Part shown: piece after piece, positions 1-7,113 of the stretch
Layout of the letters: each line of letters begins with the position of its first letter
Numbering within the stretch: the first letter of the stretch is position 1
Notes under the pieces: model-generated
Database searches by the model: none
What the model was told of the DNA's origin: nothing
What the model saw: the letters and a program-made list of their open reading frames with translations, nothing else
Source of the DNA: Cellulomonas chengniuliangii
GTDB lineage: Bacteria > Actinomycetota > Actinomycetes > Actinomycetales > Cellulomonadaceae
Length of the DNA stretch: 64,000 nt
Direction: 5' to 3'
Assembly: GCF_024508335.1 (NCBI RefSeq)
Contig: NZ_CP101988.1
Location: forward strand, 310,001-374,000
Translations under genes and position numbers: made by a program

Positions 1-91
1 GCGCCTCGGTTGGAACCACAACACTGAGACTGCGCGGCTGGGGCCAAAGGGCAACCTCGTCCACAGACCGTGCGCCACCTGGAGGCAGTCG

Positions 92-301
92 ATGTCCGCA
101 CACCCCGCAGAGTCTGAGGCCCTGCTCACCCCGTCCGAGGTCGCGACCCTGTTCCGGGTCGACCCGAAGACCGTGACCCGGTGGGCGAAGGCGGGCAAGC
201 TCTCCTCGATCCGCACGCTGGGCGGGCACCGCCGGTACCGGGAGTCCGAGGTCCGCGAGCTCCTCAACGGCGTCCCGCAGCCGCGCGAGGGCAAGGCCTG
301 A
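92..301 (+). CDS. bldC: BldC-type MerR-like DNA-binding regulator
   Basis: This 69-residue protein is almost entirely a single winged-helix MerR-like DNA-binding domain. Residues about 12-60 read LTPSEVATLFRVDPKTVTRW followed by AKAGKL and the wing GGHRRYRESEV, which is the BldC signature. BldC is a small developmental and stress regulator of actinobacteria that binds direct repeats cooperatively. The ATG is preceded by GGAGG with an 8-base spacer, so this start is clear. Length matches known BldC proteins (about 68 aa). It stands alone, and the downstream DNA holds only a decayed gene. The family call is secure; the regulated genes cannot be inferred here. Confidence 0.93.
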   Translation: MSAHPAESEALLTPSEVATLFRVDPKTVTRWAKAGKLSSIRTLGGHRRYRESEVRELLNGVPQPREGKA

Positions 302-505
302 GCCTGACGCCGACGGCGGCCCTGGATTCCCTGGGCCGCCTGATGACTGGGCCCACAACTGGTCCACCAACACCGCCGACTCTCGTCCGCCGGATGGGAT
401 GGGCGTGAACACCATGTGGACCGTCCCGCGTCGATCGATCGCCCGTCTCGACCGACGCTCTCCGCGATTCCTGCTCTGACCGGCACCGATGCTGCTCGGA
501 CGCCG

Positions 506-783
506 CTGAGGAGTCGCCAGCCCTTCGACGCGGCGTCCTGGTACCGGCACGTGAGACGCCGCCGTGCCGAGCGGGCTTCCCACGGCGGACCACGCAGACG
601 CCATGCAGCGGCTGCGCCGGTGGCTCGACCTCGACACCGACCCGGCTGCCCTCTCTGAGGCCTTCGACCCTGGCCCGTCCATGGTCGTGCCCGGCCGGGC
701 CCGCGCGACGCTGGAGCCCGTGGCGGGCGTACGCGGCGCAGCACCTCTGGTCGGCGTGGTCCGGCCGAGCGGGCGGGCGTTAG
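506..783 (+). pseudogene. Decayed AlkA-type DNA-3-methyladenine glycosylase remnant
   Basis: Three pieces resembling AlkA lie in order but in two frames. About 506-540 reads RQPFDAASW, like the AlkA N-terminal RxPFD motif. GTG 564 onward reads LRRWLDLDTDPAAL, like the conserved RRLLDLDADP segment. A different frame from about 703 to the TAG at 781-783 reads WSPWRAYAAQHLW, the strongly conserved AlkA C-terminal signature. The central helix-hairpin-helix and catalytic Asp region is missing. The most economical reading is a base-excision-repair gene that lost its middle and acquired frameshifts. The C-terminal signature is the strongest evidence; the first piece is weak. Confidence 0.6.
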
Positions 784-1046
784 TGGCGGCGGATGGCCCC
801 GGCGACGATCAGGCCCACCACGGCGCCTGCCGCGCCCAGGATGATCCGGGCCCGCTTGCGCGCCTCGGGGTCCGCCTGCGGGTCGCTGCCGACCGCGTCC
901 CGGACCAGGCGGCGGCCGTTGTCGACGGCCTCGGACGCCTGACGCCGTGGGTCCAGCCGCGTGCTGAGCTCGTCGACCGTCGCGGCCAGCTGCGCGCGGG
1001 TCGCGACGAGCTCCGACTCCAGCGCCGCGATCTTGGGGTCGGTCAT
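780..1046 (-). CDS. DUF3618-type small membrane protein
   Basis: This is an 88-residue protein. An N-terminal amphipathic, coiled-coil-like helix (residues about 5-35, with the pattern ELVATRAQLAATVDELSTRL) leads through a charged linker to one C-terminal transmembrane helix at about 68-84 (ILGAAGAVVGLIVAGAI). This is the layout of actinobacterial DUF3618 proteins, whose function is unknown. Its ATG overlaps the stop of the upstream holin-like gene by four bases (ATGA), so the two are translationally coupled. The start chosen is this overlapping ATG; longer upstream frames are not supported. It is the last gene of a three-gene minus-strand set of small envelope proteins. Confidence 0.82.
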   Translation of the reverse strand: MTDPKIAALESELVATRAQLAATVDELSTRLDPRRQASEAVDNGRRLVRDAVGSDPQADPEARKRARIILGAAGAVVGLIVAGAIRRH

Positions 1047-1456
1047 GACCGGATTCCTCCCTTGACTGCCTCGACGTCGAGCTTCACGTTCTCCTTGGCC
1101 GCCTCGGGTGTGGGCGGCATCCCCGACTGCAACCGGTTCTTGCCCAGCAGCCCGAGGATCGCCGTGATGATGAGCAGCACCACGGCGACGATGAGCGCGG
1201 CGAGCCATGCGTCCACCGCGTTGGACAGGCCGAGCACCGCCGTGGCGATCAGCGTGGCGAAGGCGAAGAACCCGAAGAGCCCGGCCCCGACGAGCAGGCC
1301 GATCCCGATGCCCGCCTGCTTGGCGCGGGCGGCCATCTCCGCCTTGGCGAGATCGATCTCTGCGCGCACCAGTCGCGCTCCCTGCTCGCTCAGCTGACTC
1401 ACCAGCCGTCCGAGCGAGTGGCGTTCGTCCGTCCCGCGATCCGGTCCCGTCACCAT
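1043..1456 (-). CDS. Phage-holin-superfamily membrane protein (Phage_holin_3_6 type)
   Basis: The 137-residue product starts with a hydrophilic amphipathic helix (SLGRLVSQLSEQGARLVRAE, about 12-40) and then has two strongly hydrophobic helices at about 50-78 and 82-105. This is the architecture of the Phage_holin_3_6 / DUF1469 family, common in actinobacterial chromosomes and not a mark of prophage. An ATG with GGAGG eight to nine bases upstream fixes the start at 1456; an ATG seven codons earlier lacks a better site. It overlaps the DUF3618 gene by four bases and follows another small membrane protein, suggesting one operon for cell-envelope or stress functions. The function is unknown. Confidence 0.8.
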   Translation of the reverse strand: MVTGPDRGTDERHSLGRLVSQLSEQGARLVRAEIDLAKAEMAARAKQAGIGIGLLVGAGLFGFFAFATLIATAVLGLSNAVDAWLAALIVAVVLLIITAILGLLGKNRLQSGMPPTPEAAKENVKLDVEAVKGGIRS

Positions 1457-1546
1457 GACCTCACCCTCCATTCGCACCGAGCGTGCGTGCCATGCCCCAG
1501 TCTGCTGGTCACAGGCCCGACGTGCGCGTTCAGCGCGCCGCTCAGG

Positions 1547-2005
1547 TCAGTCGGCCCACGGGTGCACGTGCTCATCGACCCCCGGCTCGGGCGCCAGCGG
1601 CGTGACGCGCACCGGCTGGGGCAGGTTGTGGCGGCCCCACGCGGCGAGGCCGGCGGCGAGCAGGATGACCGCCGCGCCGACCAGGAGGAACGACAACCAC
1701 CACCACACCACGTGCGCGAGGCCCACGACGGCGCCACCGAGGAGCAGGGCGACGCCGAGCACCGTGAGGAGTGCGGCGGCGGCGAACGCGAGGGCGCTGG
1801 GCCGGACCTCGACGGCCTTGGCCCTGACGGCACGGGACACGGTGTCGATCTCCGCCTGCACCGAGGCGCGCACCTTGTCCTCGACCTGCCCGATCTTGTC
1901 GCGGGCCATTTCGGCGATCGGATCGGTGAATCGGTCGAAGAATCGGCCTGAGCGGGTGCGCTCCGGGCCGGGGAACTCGCTCACGGGGGCCTCCGCCGTC
2001 GCCAT
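1547..2005 (-). CDS. Hypothetical membrane protein, first gene of small envelope operon
   Basis: This 152-residue protein has a charged N-terminal half (residues 20-70) predicted to be helical, followed by two hydrophobic helices (about 75-97 and 100-122) and a Pro-rich polar tail ending HVHPWAD. The layout resembles the neighbouring holin-like protein, with a long cytoplasmic helix and then a transmembrane hairpin, so it may be a divergent relative. It is the likely first gene of the set that continues with the holin-like and DUF3618 genes after a gap of about 90 bases. No good ribosome-binding site precedes the ATG, so a leaderless transcript is possible. No function can be assigned. Confidence 0.68.
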   Translation of the reverse strand: MATAEAPVSEFPGPERTRSGRFFDRFTDPIAEMARDKIGQVEDKVRASVQAEIDTVSRAVRAKAVEVRPSALAFAAAALLTVLGVALLLGGAVVGLAHVVWWWLSFLLVGAAVILLAAGLAAWGRHNLPQPVRVTPLAPEPGVDEHVHPWAD

Positions 2006-2245
2006 GGTGTGCGCCGGCGTCGTCGCCGCGCGCGCGACAGCCTAGGCCCGCCGACCACCCCCACGGAGGGAGAACACGCAGGTAAGACGCCGATGTCCAG
2101 GAGCCGGGACGTGAGCGGCCCGCTGGGCGCGGGTGGCCGTGACCGCTCTGGGCGGGTTCGCCGGTTGCAGGGGATGCCGGGGCGACTTGAACTGGGGGCA
2201 GAGGCGTTATCCCAACGACCTCACCGACTGCGATGGAGCATCGTC

Positions 2246-2785
2246 ATGGCACTCGACAGCTACGTGATCATCATCAACTCGTACGACAACGTGGATGACG
2301 CCCTCGCCGACTACGACGCCGCGCGGGAGCTCTACGAGGACTGGGACCTGGGCGACACCTACGACGCCGCCGTCGTGACGCACCGCGAGGACGGCAAGGT
2401 CCGGATCGTCAAGCGGCACGAGCAGCCGGTGGTCCAGGGCGGCGTCGCCGGGCTCGGCATCGGCCTGGCGGTGGGCGCCCTGAGCGCGCTGTTCCCCGCG
2501 ATCGCCATCGGCGCCGGGCTGGCGTGGGGCGCGGGCGGCGGGCTCGTGCTCGGGGCCGTCACCGGGCACATCGTCGGCGGTGTCAGCCGCAAGGACCTCA
2601 AGGAGCTCGGGGAGGAGCTCGACGATGGTCAGAGCGCCGTCCTGATCGTCGCCGCGGAGGATGTCCAGGCGCGGGTGGACGCGGCGTTGACCCGCGGGAA
2701 CAAGATCGTGAAGAAGCAGCTCAAGGCCGACAGCAAGGAGCTCGAGGCGGCGATCGCCGAGGCGAACTCGGACTCTGCGGCCTGA
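2246..2785 (+). CDS. DUF1269-type membrane protein
   Basis: The 179-residue protein opens with a ferredoxin-like segment (MALDSYVIIINSY, with an alternating charged helix to about residue 60). It has a central Gly/Ala-rich hydrophobic stretch at about 66-112 that looks like a glycine-zipper membrane insertion. It ends in a polar, Lys-rich helix. This matches the DUF1269 family of unknown function. ATG 2246 is preceded by GGAGCATCGTC, a reasonable ribosome-binding site; the open frame extends further upstream, but that part has poor codon bias. A strong palindromic terminator follows 28 bases after the stop. Confidence 0.8.
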   Translation: MALDSYVIIINSYDNVDDALADYDAARELYEDWDLGDTYDAAVVTHREDGKVRIVKRHEQPVVQGGVAGLGIGLAVGALSALFPAIAIGAGLAWGAGGGLVLGAVTGHIVGGVSRKDLKELGEELDDGQSAVLIVAAEDVQARVDAALTRGNKIVKKQLKADSKELEAAIAEANSDSAA

Positions 2786-2813
2786 GGCCACCCACCGGGT
2801 GGCGGGTGACACA

Positions 2814-2843
2814 CCGCCGCCAGGACGATCGTCCTGGCGGCGG
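2814..2843 (+). terminator. Perfect 30-bp palindromic terminator
   Basis: The two arms CCGCCGCCAGGACGA and TCGTCCTGGCGGCGG are exact reverse complements. They form a very stable GC-rich hairpin between the DUF1269 stop and the nrdI start. No T-run follows on the plus strand beyond TCTTCC, as is usual in high-GC actinobacteria. Confidence 0.8.
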
Positions 2844-2871
2844 CGTCTTCCGGCGCTGGTTGCATCGGGGG

Positions 2872-3303
2872 ATGCGACAGACCCCGCTCTACTACTACTC
2901 GAGCGCGAGCGGACTCGTCCGGTCGTTCGCGGAGCGGCTGGAGCGTCCCGTGTTCAACCTCGCTGAGCGCGAGCACCGCGCGAGCGAGGCGGACGGGCCG
3001 TGGGTGCTCCTCACGCCGTCGTACAAGACGGGCAACGACAGCAACGACACGATCCCGGAGGCGGTGCGGCGGTTCCTGCGCTCGGACGTGAACCGGCGCC
3101 GGCTGGTCGGCGTCATGGGCTCGGGGAACCGGAACTTCGGACGCCACTACCAGATGGCGGCTCGTGAGATCGCCCGGAGGTCCGGCAGGCCCGTGCTCTT
3201 CGAGTTCGAGCTGGCCGGCACCCCGTGGGACGTCGCCGAGGGTCGCGCCATCCTCGAGGAGCTCGACGCGGCCCTCGCCGCGGGCGCGCTGCCGGTGGAG
3301 TAG
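2872..3303 (+). CDS. nrdI: NrdI-like flavodoxin (ribonucleotide reductase class Ib accessory)
   Basis: NrdI is an FMN flavodoxin that supplies an oxidant for assembly of the dimanganese-tyrosyl cofactor of NrdF in class Ib ribonucleotide reductase. The 143-residue frame shows the family pattern: YYYSSASG near the N-terminus (FMN phosphate loop), LLTPSYKTGN at about 43-52, GVMGSGNRNFGRHY at about 80-93, and FEFELAGTP near 113-121. Length is normal for NrdI. ATG 2872 is the start that gives the usual N-terminus. No nrdE, nrdF or nrdH is adjacent, which is unusual because nrdI normally sits in an nrdHIEF operon. The partner genes may lie outside the window. Confidence 0.86.
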   Translation: MRQTPLYYYSSASGLVRSFAERLERPVFNLAEREHRASEADGPWVLLTPSYKTGNDSNDTIPEAVRRFLRSDVNRRRLVGVMGSGNRNFGRHYQMAAREIARRSGRPVLFEFELAGTPWDVAEGRAILEELDAALAAGALPVE

Positions 3304-3325
3304 CGGCTGACGCCCGCCAGGGCGA

Positions 3326-3607
3326 TCACGCCTGGACGACACCGCCCTCCGCGGTGATCTCGTCGGCCTCGGCATCGTCGAACCAGTGCCCGTGCGCGCC
3401 GAGGTACCGGAACCGGACGGTCGAGCCCGTCGGCACCGTCACCGACGCGCTGGCGGTCCCGTTGGAGCGCCGCCGCAGGGGGTGCGCCCCTGGCGTCCAG
3501 TCGTTGAAGGTGCCGACCACGCTCACCGGGCCGCCGAGGCTGGCCGTGGGCAGCGCGAAGGTGAGCGTGCAGGTGGACGACGCGGCGGAGCGGGACTTCT
3601 TGAGCAC
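3326..3607 (-). CDS. Isoamylase early-set (CBM48/AMPK-type glycogen-binding) domain protein
   Basis: This small protein of about 93 residues is a single immunoglobulin-like early-set domain. The motif VSVVGTFNDWTPGAHPLRR at about 29-47 and the later RFRYLGAHGHWFDD are typical of CBM48/AMPK-beta glycogen-binding modules, which bind alpha-glucans through the Trp residues. No catalytic domain is attached. The GTG at 3607 is chosen because VLKK is the usual family N-terminus and GAGGGAAA lies about 13 bases upstream; the frame stays open further upstream to 3739. It ends convergently against nrdI and is flanked upstream by a strong hairpin. The role is unproven, perhaps glycogen-associated. Confidence 0.75.
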   Translation of the reverse strand: MLKKSRSAASSTCTLTFALPTASLGGPVSVVGTFNDWTPGAHPLRRRSNGTASASVTVPTGSTVRFRYLGAHGHWFDDAEADEITAEGGVVQA

Positions 3608-3722
3608 AGGCGGACCACTTTCCCTCGGGCGGGCGGGCGACGCGGACCCGGGCATCGTGGCGCGCCGATGTTTCCGAAGGTCGTCGGCGAGGTGATCGTC
3701 AGGTGACAGGTCGGCGAGGGTG

Positions 3723-3770
3723 TGGCAAGGGCCACCCACTGACCCTGGGGTCGGCGGGTGGCCCTTGCCA
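3723..3770. terminator. 15-bp stem bidirectional terminator
   Basis: TGGCAAGGGCCACCC (3723-3737) pairs exactly with GGGTGGCCCTTGCCA (3756-3770) around an 18-base loop. It lies between the SDR operon, which reads leftward toward it, and the CBM48 protein, and would end the SDR transcript. Confidence 0.75.
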
Positions 3771-3808
3771 ACGGCGACCGTCAGCCCGTCCGTGCCGTCG
3801 CGCGATGG

Positions 3809-4672
3809 TCAGAAGACCGGCTTGCCGCCCGTGACGCCGAGCACGGTCCCGGAGACGTAGGACGCGTCCCCTGCCGAGGCGAGGAACACGAAGGCGGGCG
3901 CCACCTCGGCGGGCTGCCCGGCACGCCCCAGCGGGGTGTCCGAGCCGAACTGCTCGATCTTCTCGGGTGGCTGCGTGGCCGGCTGGAGCGGCGTCCAGAT
4001 GGGGCCGGGCGCCACGGCGTTGACCCGGATGCCGCGGGCGCCGAGCTCGGCGGCGAGGTTCACCGTGAAGTTGTTGATCGCAGCCTTCGTGGCCGCGTAG
4101 TCGATCAGGCCCGGGGAGGGCTGGTACGCCTGGATGGACGACGTGTTGATGATGGAGGCGCCATCGGACAGGTGCTCGAGCGCCGCCTGCGTCAGCCAGA
4201 ACATCGCGTACAGGTTGGTGCGCAGCACCCGGTCGAGGTCCTCGGTGGTGACGTCGGCCATCGACTCCCGTCGCGCCATCTGGTAGCCGGCGTTGTTCAC
4301 CAGCACGTCCAGCCCGCCCAGCTCGGCGACTGCGCGGTCCACGAGGCCGCGCGCCTCGTCCTCCTCGCGCAGGTCGGCCGCGAGCAGCACGGCCTGGCGA
4401 CCGGCGTCGGTGATCCACCGGGCCGTCTCCTCGGCGTCCTGCTGCTCCTCGGGCAGGTAGGCGATGGCCACGTCCGCCCCCTCACGGGCGAAGGCGATCG
4501 CGGCAGCCCGGCCGATCCCCGAGTCGCCGCCCGTGATCAGCGCCTTGCGACCGGCGAGCCGCCCGCTGCCGCGGTAGCTGTGCTCGCCGTGGTCGGGGGT
4601 CGGGTCCATCGGCGTGGTGAGCCCCGGGGGCTCCTGCTGCTGGGCGGGGAAACCCGCCTGGTCCTGGCTCAT
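3809..4672 (-). CDS. SDR family oxidoreductase (YghA/GSP39-like)
   Basis: This 287-residue classical short-chain dehydrogenase has an N-terminal extension of about 40 residues rich in Gln and Pro. It carries the cofactor loop TGGDSGIGRA (about 48-57), the NNAG motif, catalytic Ser in NTSSIQAY, and the YAATK Tyr/Lys pair. Extended-N-terminus SDRs of this kind (YghA, general stress protein 39) are NADP-dependent aldehyde/alcohol dehydrogenases often induced by stress. The ATG has GGAGG seven bases upstream and overlaps the stop of the upstream epimerase gene by four bases, so the two are co-translated. The exact substrate is unknown. Confidence 0.9.
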   Translation of the reverse strand: MSQDQAGFPAQQQEPPGLTTPMDPTPDHGEHSYRGSGRLAGRKALITGGDSGIGRAAAIAFAREGADVAIAYLPEEQQDAEETARWITDAGRQAVLLAADLREEDEARGLVDRAVAELGGLDVLVNNAGYQMARRESMADVTTEDLDRVLRTNLYAMFWLTQAALEHLSDGASIINTSSIQAYQPSPGLIDYAATKAAINNFTVNLAAELGARGIRVNAVAPGPIWTPLQPATQPPEKIEQFGSDTPLGRAGQPAEVAPAFVFLASAGDASYVSGTVLGVTGGKPVF

Positions 4673-5925
4673 GATCCTCCATCCTGGGAAGCCTGGTGCT
4701 TCCCCTCGGTCGTCGGTTGACGTGAGGCGCCGTGCGGGGCGTCGTCCTGGCGGGCGCGGTCCGCCTGGCCGGTGGCGGTGCGGCGGCGTGTGCGGCCGCC
4801 CTTGGCCGCCCGGAGCGGCGGGCTGCCGGCGCCGGCGCCGGCGGCGATGCCCGGGAGCAGGTCCGCTAGGGCCTGGATGCCGCTGCGCTGGGGGCGCAGG
4901 CCCAGCTCGTGGTGCGCCCGGGTGGTGTTGAGCAGTGGCGCGGACATGGCCATGTCGAGCCACCCCGGGCCGACGGGCACCGCGCGCGCACGCCACCCCG
5001 CGGTGATCGCCGCGCGGGCGAGCGGCACGGGCGCCTCGAGCCATCGGCCCTGCGAGAGCAGCTCGGCGACGTCCTGCGCGCGGATGACGCCGGGCCCCGC
5101 GATGTTGACCGCCCCGGCGGTGCGCCGCACCAGCACCTCCCGGTAGGCGTCGGCGAGGTCGTCGGCGTGCACTGCCTGGAGCCGCAGCCCTCGTGGCCAG
5201 GGCAGCACGGGAAGCCGCCCGCGGAGCGCGGCCCGAGGCACCAGGGGGCCGAGGAAGTACCGCCCGATCTCATGGCCGGCGTCGTGCTGGAACACCAGCG
5301 CGGGACGCACCCGGGTGATCGTGAGCTCCGGGAAGCGGCGCTCCGCGTCGTCCAGCACCCGCTCGACCTGCGCCTTGTCCACGCTGTACGAGGACGACGG
5401 GATGCCCTCGGTGGGCCAGTCCTCCGACCGTGGGACGTCGTCGTCCACGGGGCTGTAGGCGCCCACCGACGACGCCGCGGCCAAGTGCGGCACACCGGCC
5501 GCGGCCGTGGCCGCCACGACACGCTGGGCGCCCACGACGTTCGTGCGGCGCAGCCGGTCCCGGACGTGGCTGGGTTGGATGGCCCACGCCAGGTTCACCA
5601 CGGCGTCAGCCCCCGCGAACACCCGCGCCAGCCGGTCGACGATCGGGCCGTCGGCCCCCTGCGCCCCGACGTCGCAGGACGTCCACTCGGCGACGTCGTA
5701 GGGCGGGACCGGGGTGCTGGCCGGCGTGCGGCGGGCCACCGCGGCCACCGACGTGATCGCCTGGTCTCCGGAGAGCCGGCGCAGCAACGCCGTGCCCACG
5801 TTCCCGCTGCCCCCGACGACGACGACCCTCATGACGTCGTCCGCCGGGGGTGCGTCGCGACGCGCAGCGCGTGCCTGGTGCGTCGGCCGCGCACCCGCAT
5901 CGCCTGCCAGCCCCGGGGTGGCCAC
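4669..5925 (-). CDS. NAD-dependent epimerase/dehydratase family protein
   Basis: This is an extended SDR with the Rossmann motif VVVVGGSGNVGTALLRRL. It has an NLAW segment after the fourth beta strand, SSVGAYSP, and a YSVDK catalytic Tyr-x-x-x-Lys. The C-terminal 50-60 residues are Arg/Gly/Gln-rich and likely disordered. The frame starts at GTG 5925, which is preceded by GGAGGAACAC, the only strong ribosome-binding site. An internal ATG at 5832 begins directly at the Rossmann strand and is the alternative start if the 31-residue extension is not translated. It is coupled to the downstream SDR through a 4-base overlap. The substrate is probably a nucleotide sugar or steroid-like molecule but cannot be told. 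Confidence 0.85.
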   Translation of the reverse strand: MATPGLAGDAGARPTHQARAARRDAPPADDVMRVVVVGGSGNVGTALLRRLSGDQAITSVAAVARRTPASTPVPPYDVAEWTSCDVGAQGADGPIVDRLARVFAGADAVVNLAWAIQPSHVRDRLRRTNVVGAQRVVAATAAAGVPHLAAASSVGAYSPVDDDVPRSEDWPTEGIPSSSYSVDKAQVERVLDDAERRFPELTITRVRPALVFQHDAGHEIGRYFLGPLVPRAALRGRLPVLPWPRGLRLQAVHADDLADAYREVLVRRTAGAVNIAGPGVIRAQDVAELLSQGRWLEAPVPLARAAITAGWRARAVPVGPGWLDMAMSAPLLNTTRAHHELGLRPQRSGIQALADLLPGIAAGAGAGSPPLRAAKGGRTRRRTATGQADRARQDDAPHGASRQPTTEGKHQASQDGGS

Positions 5926-6257
5926 GTGTTCCTCCGCATGCGGTCCCTCCTGGATCGGCGTCGTCGGTGAGGCCAGTGCGTCGAGCGGGCGCCCGGGCTA
6001 CCTGGCGGGCGGGCAGGGGGCGGACTGCGGCAGCCGGGCGAGGCGCGCCGCCCTCGCCAAGGCCGTGGCGGCGCCCGACGGCGCGGGGGAGGGCGTCAAG
6101 GTCCCGACGAGGGCGACTGCGGTCAGCGTCGGCACAGGCGCGTTCGTCATCGCCCCATGGTGGGACGGGCCGTCGGGGCTCGCCACCGCAGACGACGAAG
6201 CCCCGCTCCGGATGCCGGGCGGGGCTCGTGCTGGTGGTGACTCGTGGTGGTGATCTG
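5926..6257. other. Gene-poor stretch between epimerase and tRNA cluster
   Basis: No convincing gene is seen here. A 50-codon minus-strand frame (start about 6156) is hydrophobic, but it has no ribosome-binding site and ambiguous codon bias. The right end holds the terminator of the tRNA transcript, and the left end should contain the epimerase promoter. Confidence 0.5.
6199..6226 (-). terminator. Hairpin downstream of the tRNA cluster
   Basis: AGCCCCGC...CCGG pairs with CCGG...GCGGGGCT, with one bulged T and an ATG loop. It lies about 30 bases beyond the 3' end of tRNA-Phe on the minus strand, where a terminator for the Glu-Asp-Phe tRNA transcript is expected. Confidence 0.6.
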
Positions 6258-6330
6258 TGGCCACTGGCAGGGTCGAACTGCCGACCTTTCGATTTTCAGT
6301 CGAACGCTCTACCAACTGAGCTAAGTGGCC
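6258..6330 (-). tRNA. tRNA-Phe (GAA)
   Basis: The minus strand folds as a 73-base cloverleaf. The acceptor arm GGCCACT pairs with AGTGGCC, the D-arm contains AGCTCAGTTGGTAGAGC, and the T-arm is GGCAGTTCGACCCTGCC. The anticodon loop CTGAAAA carries GAA. CCA is not encoded. It is the third of three tandem tRNAs read leftward. Confidence 0.97.
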
Positions 6331-6371
6331 GAACCGACAACACCCGGCCAGATGACCGGGTGTTGATCGAG

Positions 6372-6445
6372 CGACCCCGACGGGACTTGAACCCGCGACC
6401 TCCGCCGTGACAGGGCGGCGCGCTAACCAACTGCGCTACGGGGCC
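6372..6445 (-). tRNA. tRNA-Asp (GTC)
   Basis: The minus strand gives a 74-base cloverleaf with acceptor GGCCCCG, D-arm GCGCAGTTGGTTAGCGC and T-arm CGCGGGTTCAAGTCCCG. The anticodon loop CTGTCAC carries GTC. It lies between tRNA-Phe and tRNA-Glu and is probably co-transcribed with them. Confidence 0.97.
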
Positions 6446-6479
6446 TTGTGGTGAGACAAGGTTCCTGCAGTACTGCTCG

Positions 6480-6552
6480 TACCCCCAACGGGATTCGAAC
6501 CCGTGCTACCGCCGTGAAAGGGCGGGGTCCTAGGCCGCTAGACGATGGGGGC
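6480..6552 (-). tRNA. tRNA-Glu (TTC)
   Basis: The minus strand gives a 73-base cloverleaf. The acceptor GCCCCCA pairs with TGGGGGT, the T-arm is CACGGGTTCGAATCCCGT, and the anticodon loop CTTTCAC carries TTC. It is the first gene of the tRNA cluster; the AT-richer DNA at 6553-6699 should hold the promoter. Confidence 0.97.
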
Positions 6553-6699
6553 GGGACTGCCCCTGACGTCGAGGCGTCTTCAGACCGGTGTTAACCATAC
6601 GGTCTGCCAGCCCAGAACACCAAAACAGCAGGTCAGACCAGTTTTTGGCGGTGAACCGCCGCGAACCGTGGATCAGCATAACCGAGGCAGGATGGGTCC

Positions 6700-7053
6700 A
6701 TGGTGCAGATGTCGCGCGAGGACTTCGAGCTGGCGGTGAGCGACGCGCTCGACCTGATCCCGCCGGAGCTCGCGGCGCAGATCGACAACGTCGTGGTGCT
6801 GGTCGAGGACGACCCGCCCGAGGGGGAGCCGGACCTGCTGGGCGTGTACGACGGCACACCGCTGACGGAGCGCGGTGAGTGGTGGGCGATGGGCTCGCTG
6901 CCCGACCGCATCACAATCTTCCGCAACCCGACGCTCGCGATCTGCGAGGACCGCGACGAGGTGGTCGAGGAGGTCGCGGTCACCGTGGTCCACGAGATCG
7001 CCCACCACTTCGGCATCGACGACGCCCGCCTGCACGACCTGGGCTGGGCCTGA
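6700..7053 (+). CDS. Zincin-like metallopeptidase family protein (DUF1025/MMP37)
   Basis: The 117-residue protein carries the zinc-protease motif HEIAHHFGIDD near its C-terminus (about 102-112), preceded by a VAVTVVHE helix. It also has the family segment ITIFRNPTLAIC (about 70-81). Small actinobacterial proteins with this HExxHHFG motif form a minimal zincin-like family whose substrate is unknown. Two His and the Glu of HExxH are present, with Asp residues just after as possible third ligands. It starts at ATG 6700, with AGGATGGG as a modest ribosome-binding site; a start at the ATG three codons later is equally possible. Confidence 0.88.
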   Translation: MVQMSREDFELAVSDALDLIPPELAAQIDNVVVLVEDDPPEGEPDLLGVYDGTPLTERGEWWAMGSLPDRITIFRNPTLAICEDRDEVVEEVAVTVVHEIAHHFGIDDARLHDLGWA

Positions 7054-7113
7054 CGGGTCCGCGCGCGACGTGCTCGGCGCCCGTGGCGTGGCGGCCGCCG
7101 CTACCGTGACCGG

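Noticed and set aside
1043-1456. Holin-like gene as evidence of a prophage
   Set aside because: No other phage gene is near, and this family is common in actinobacterial chromosomes outside prophages.
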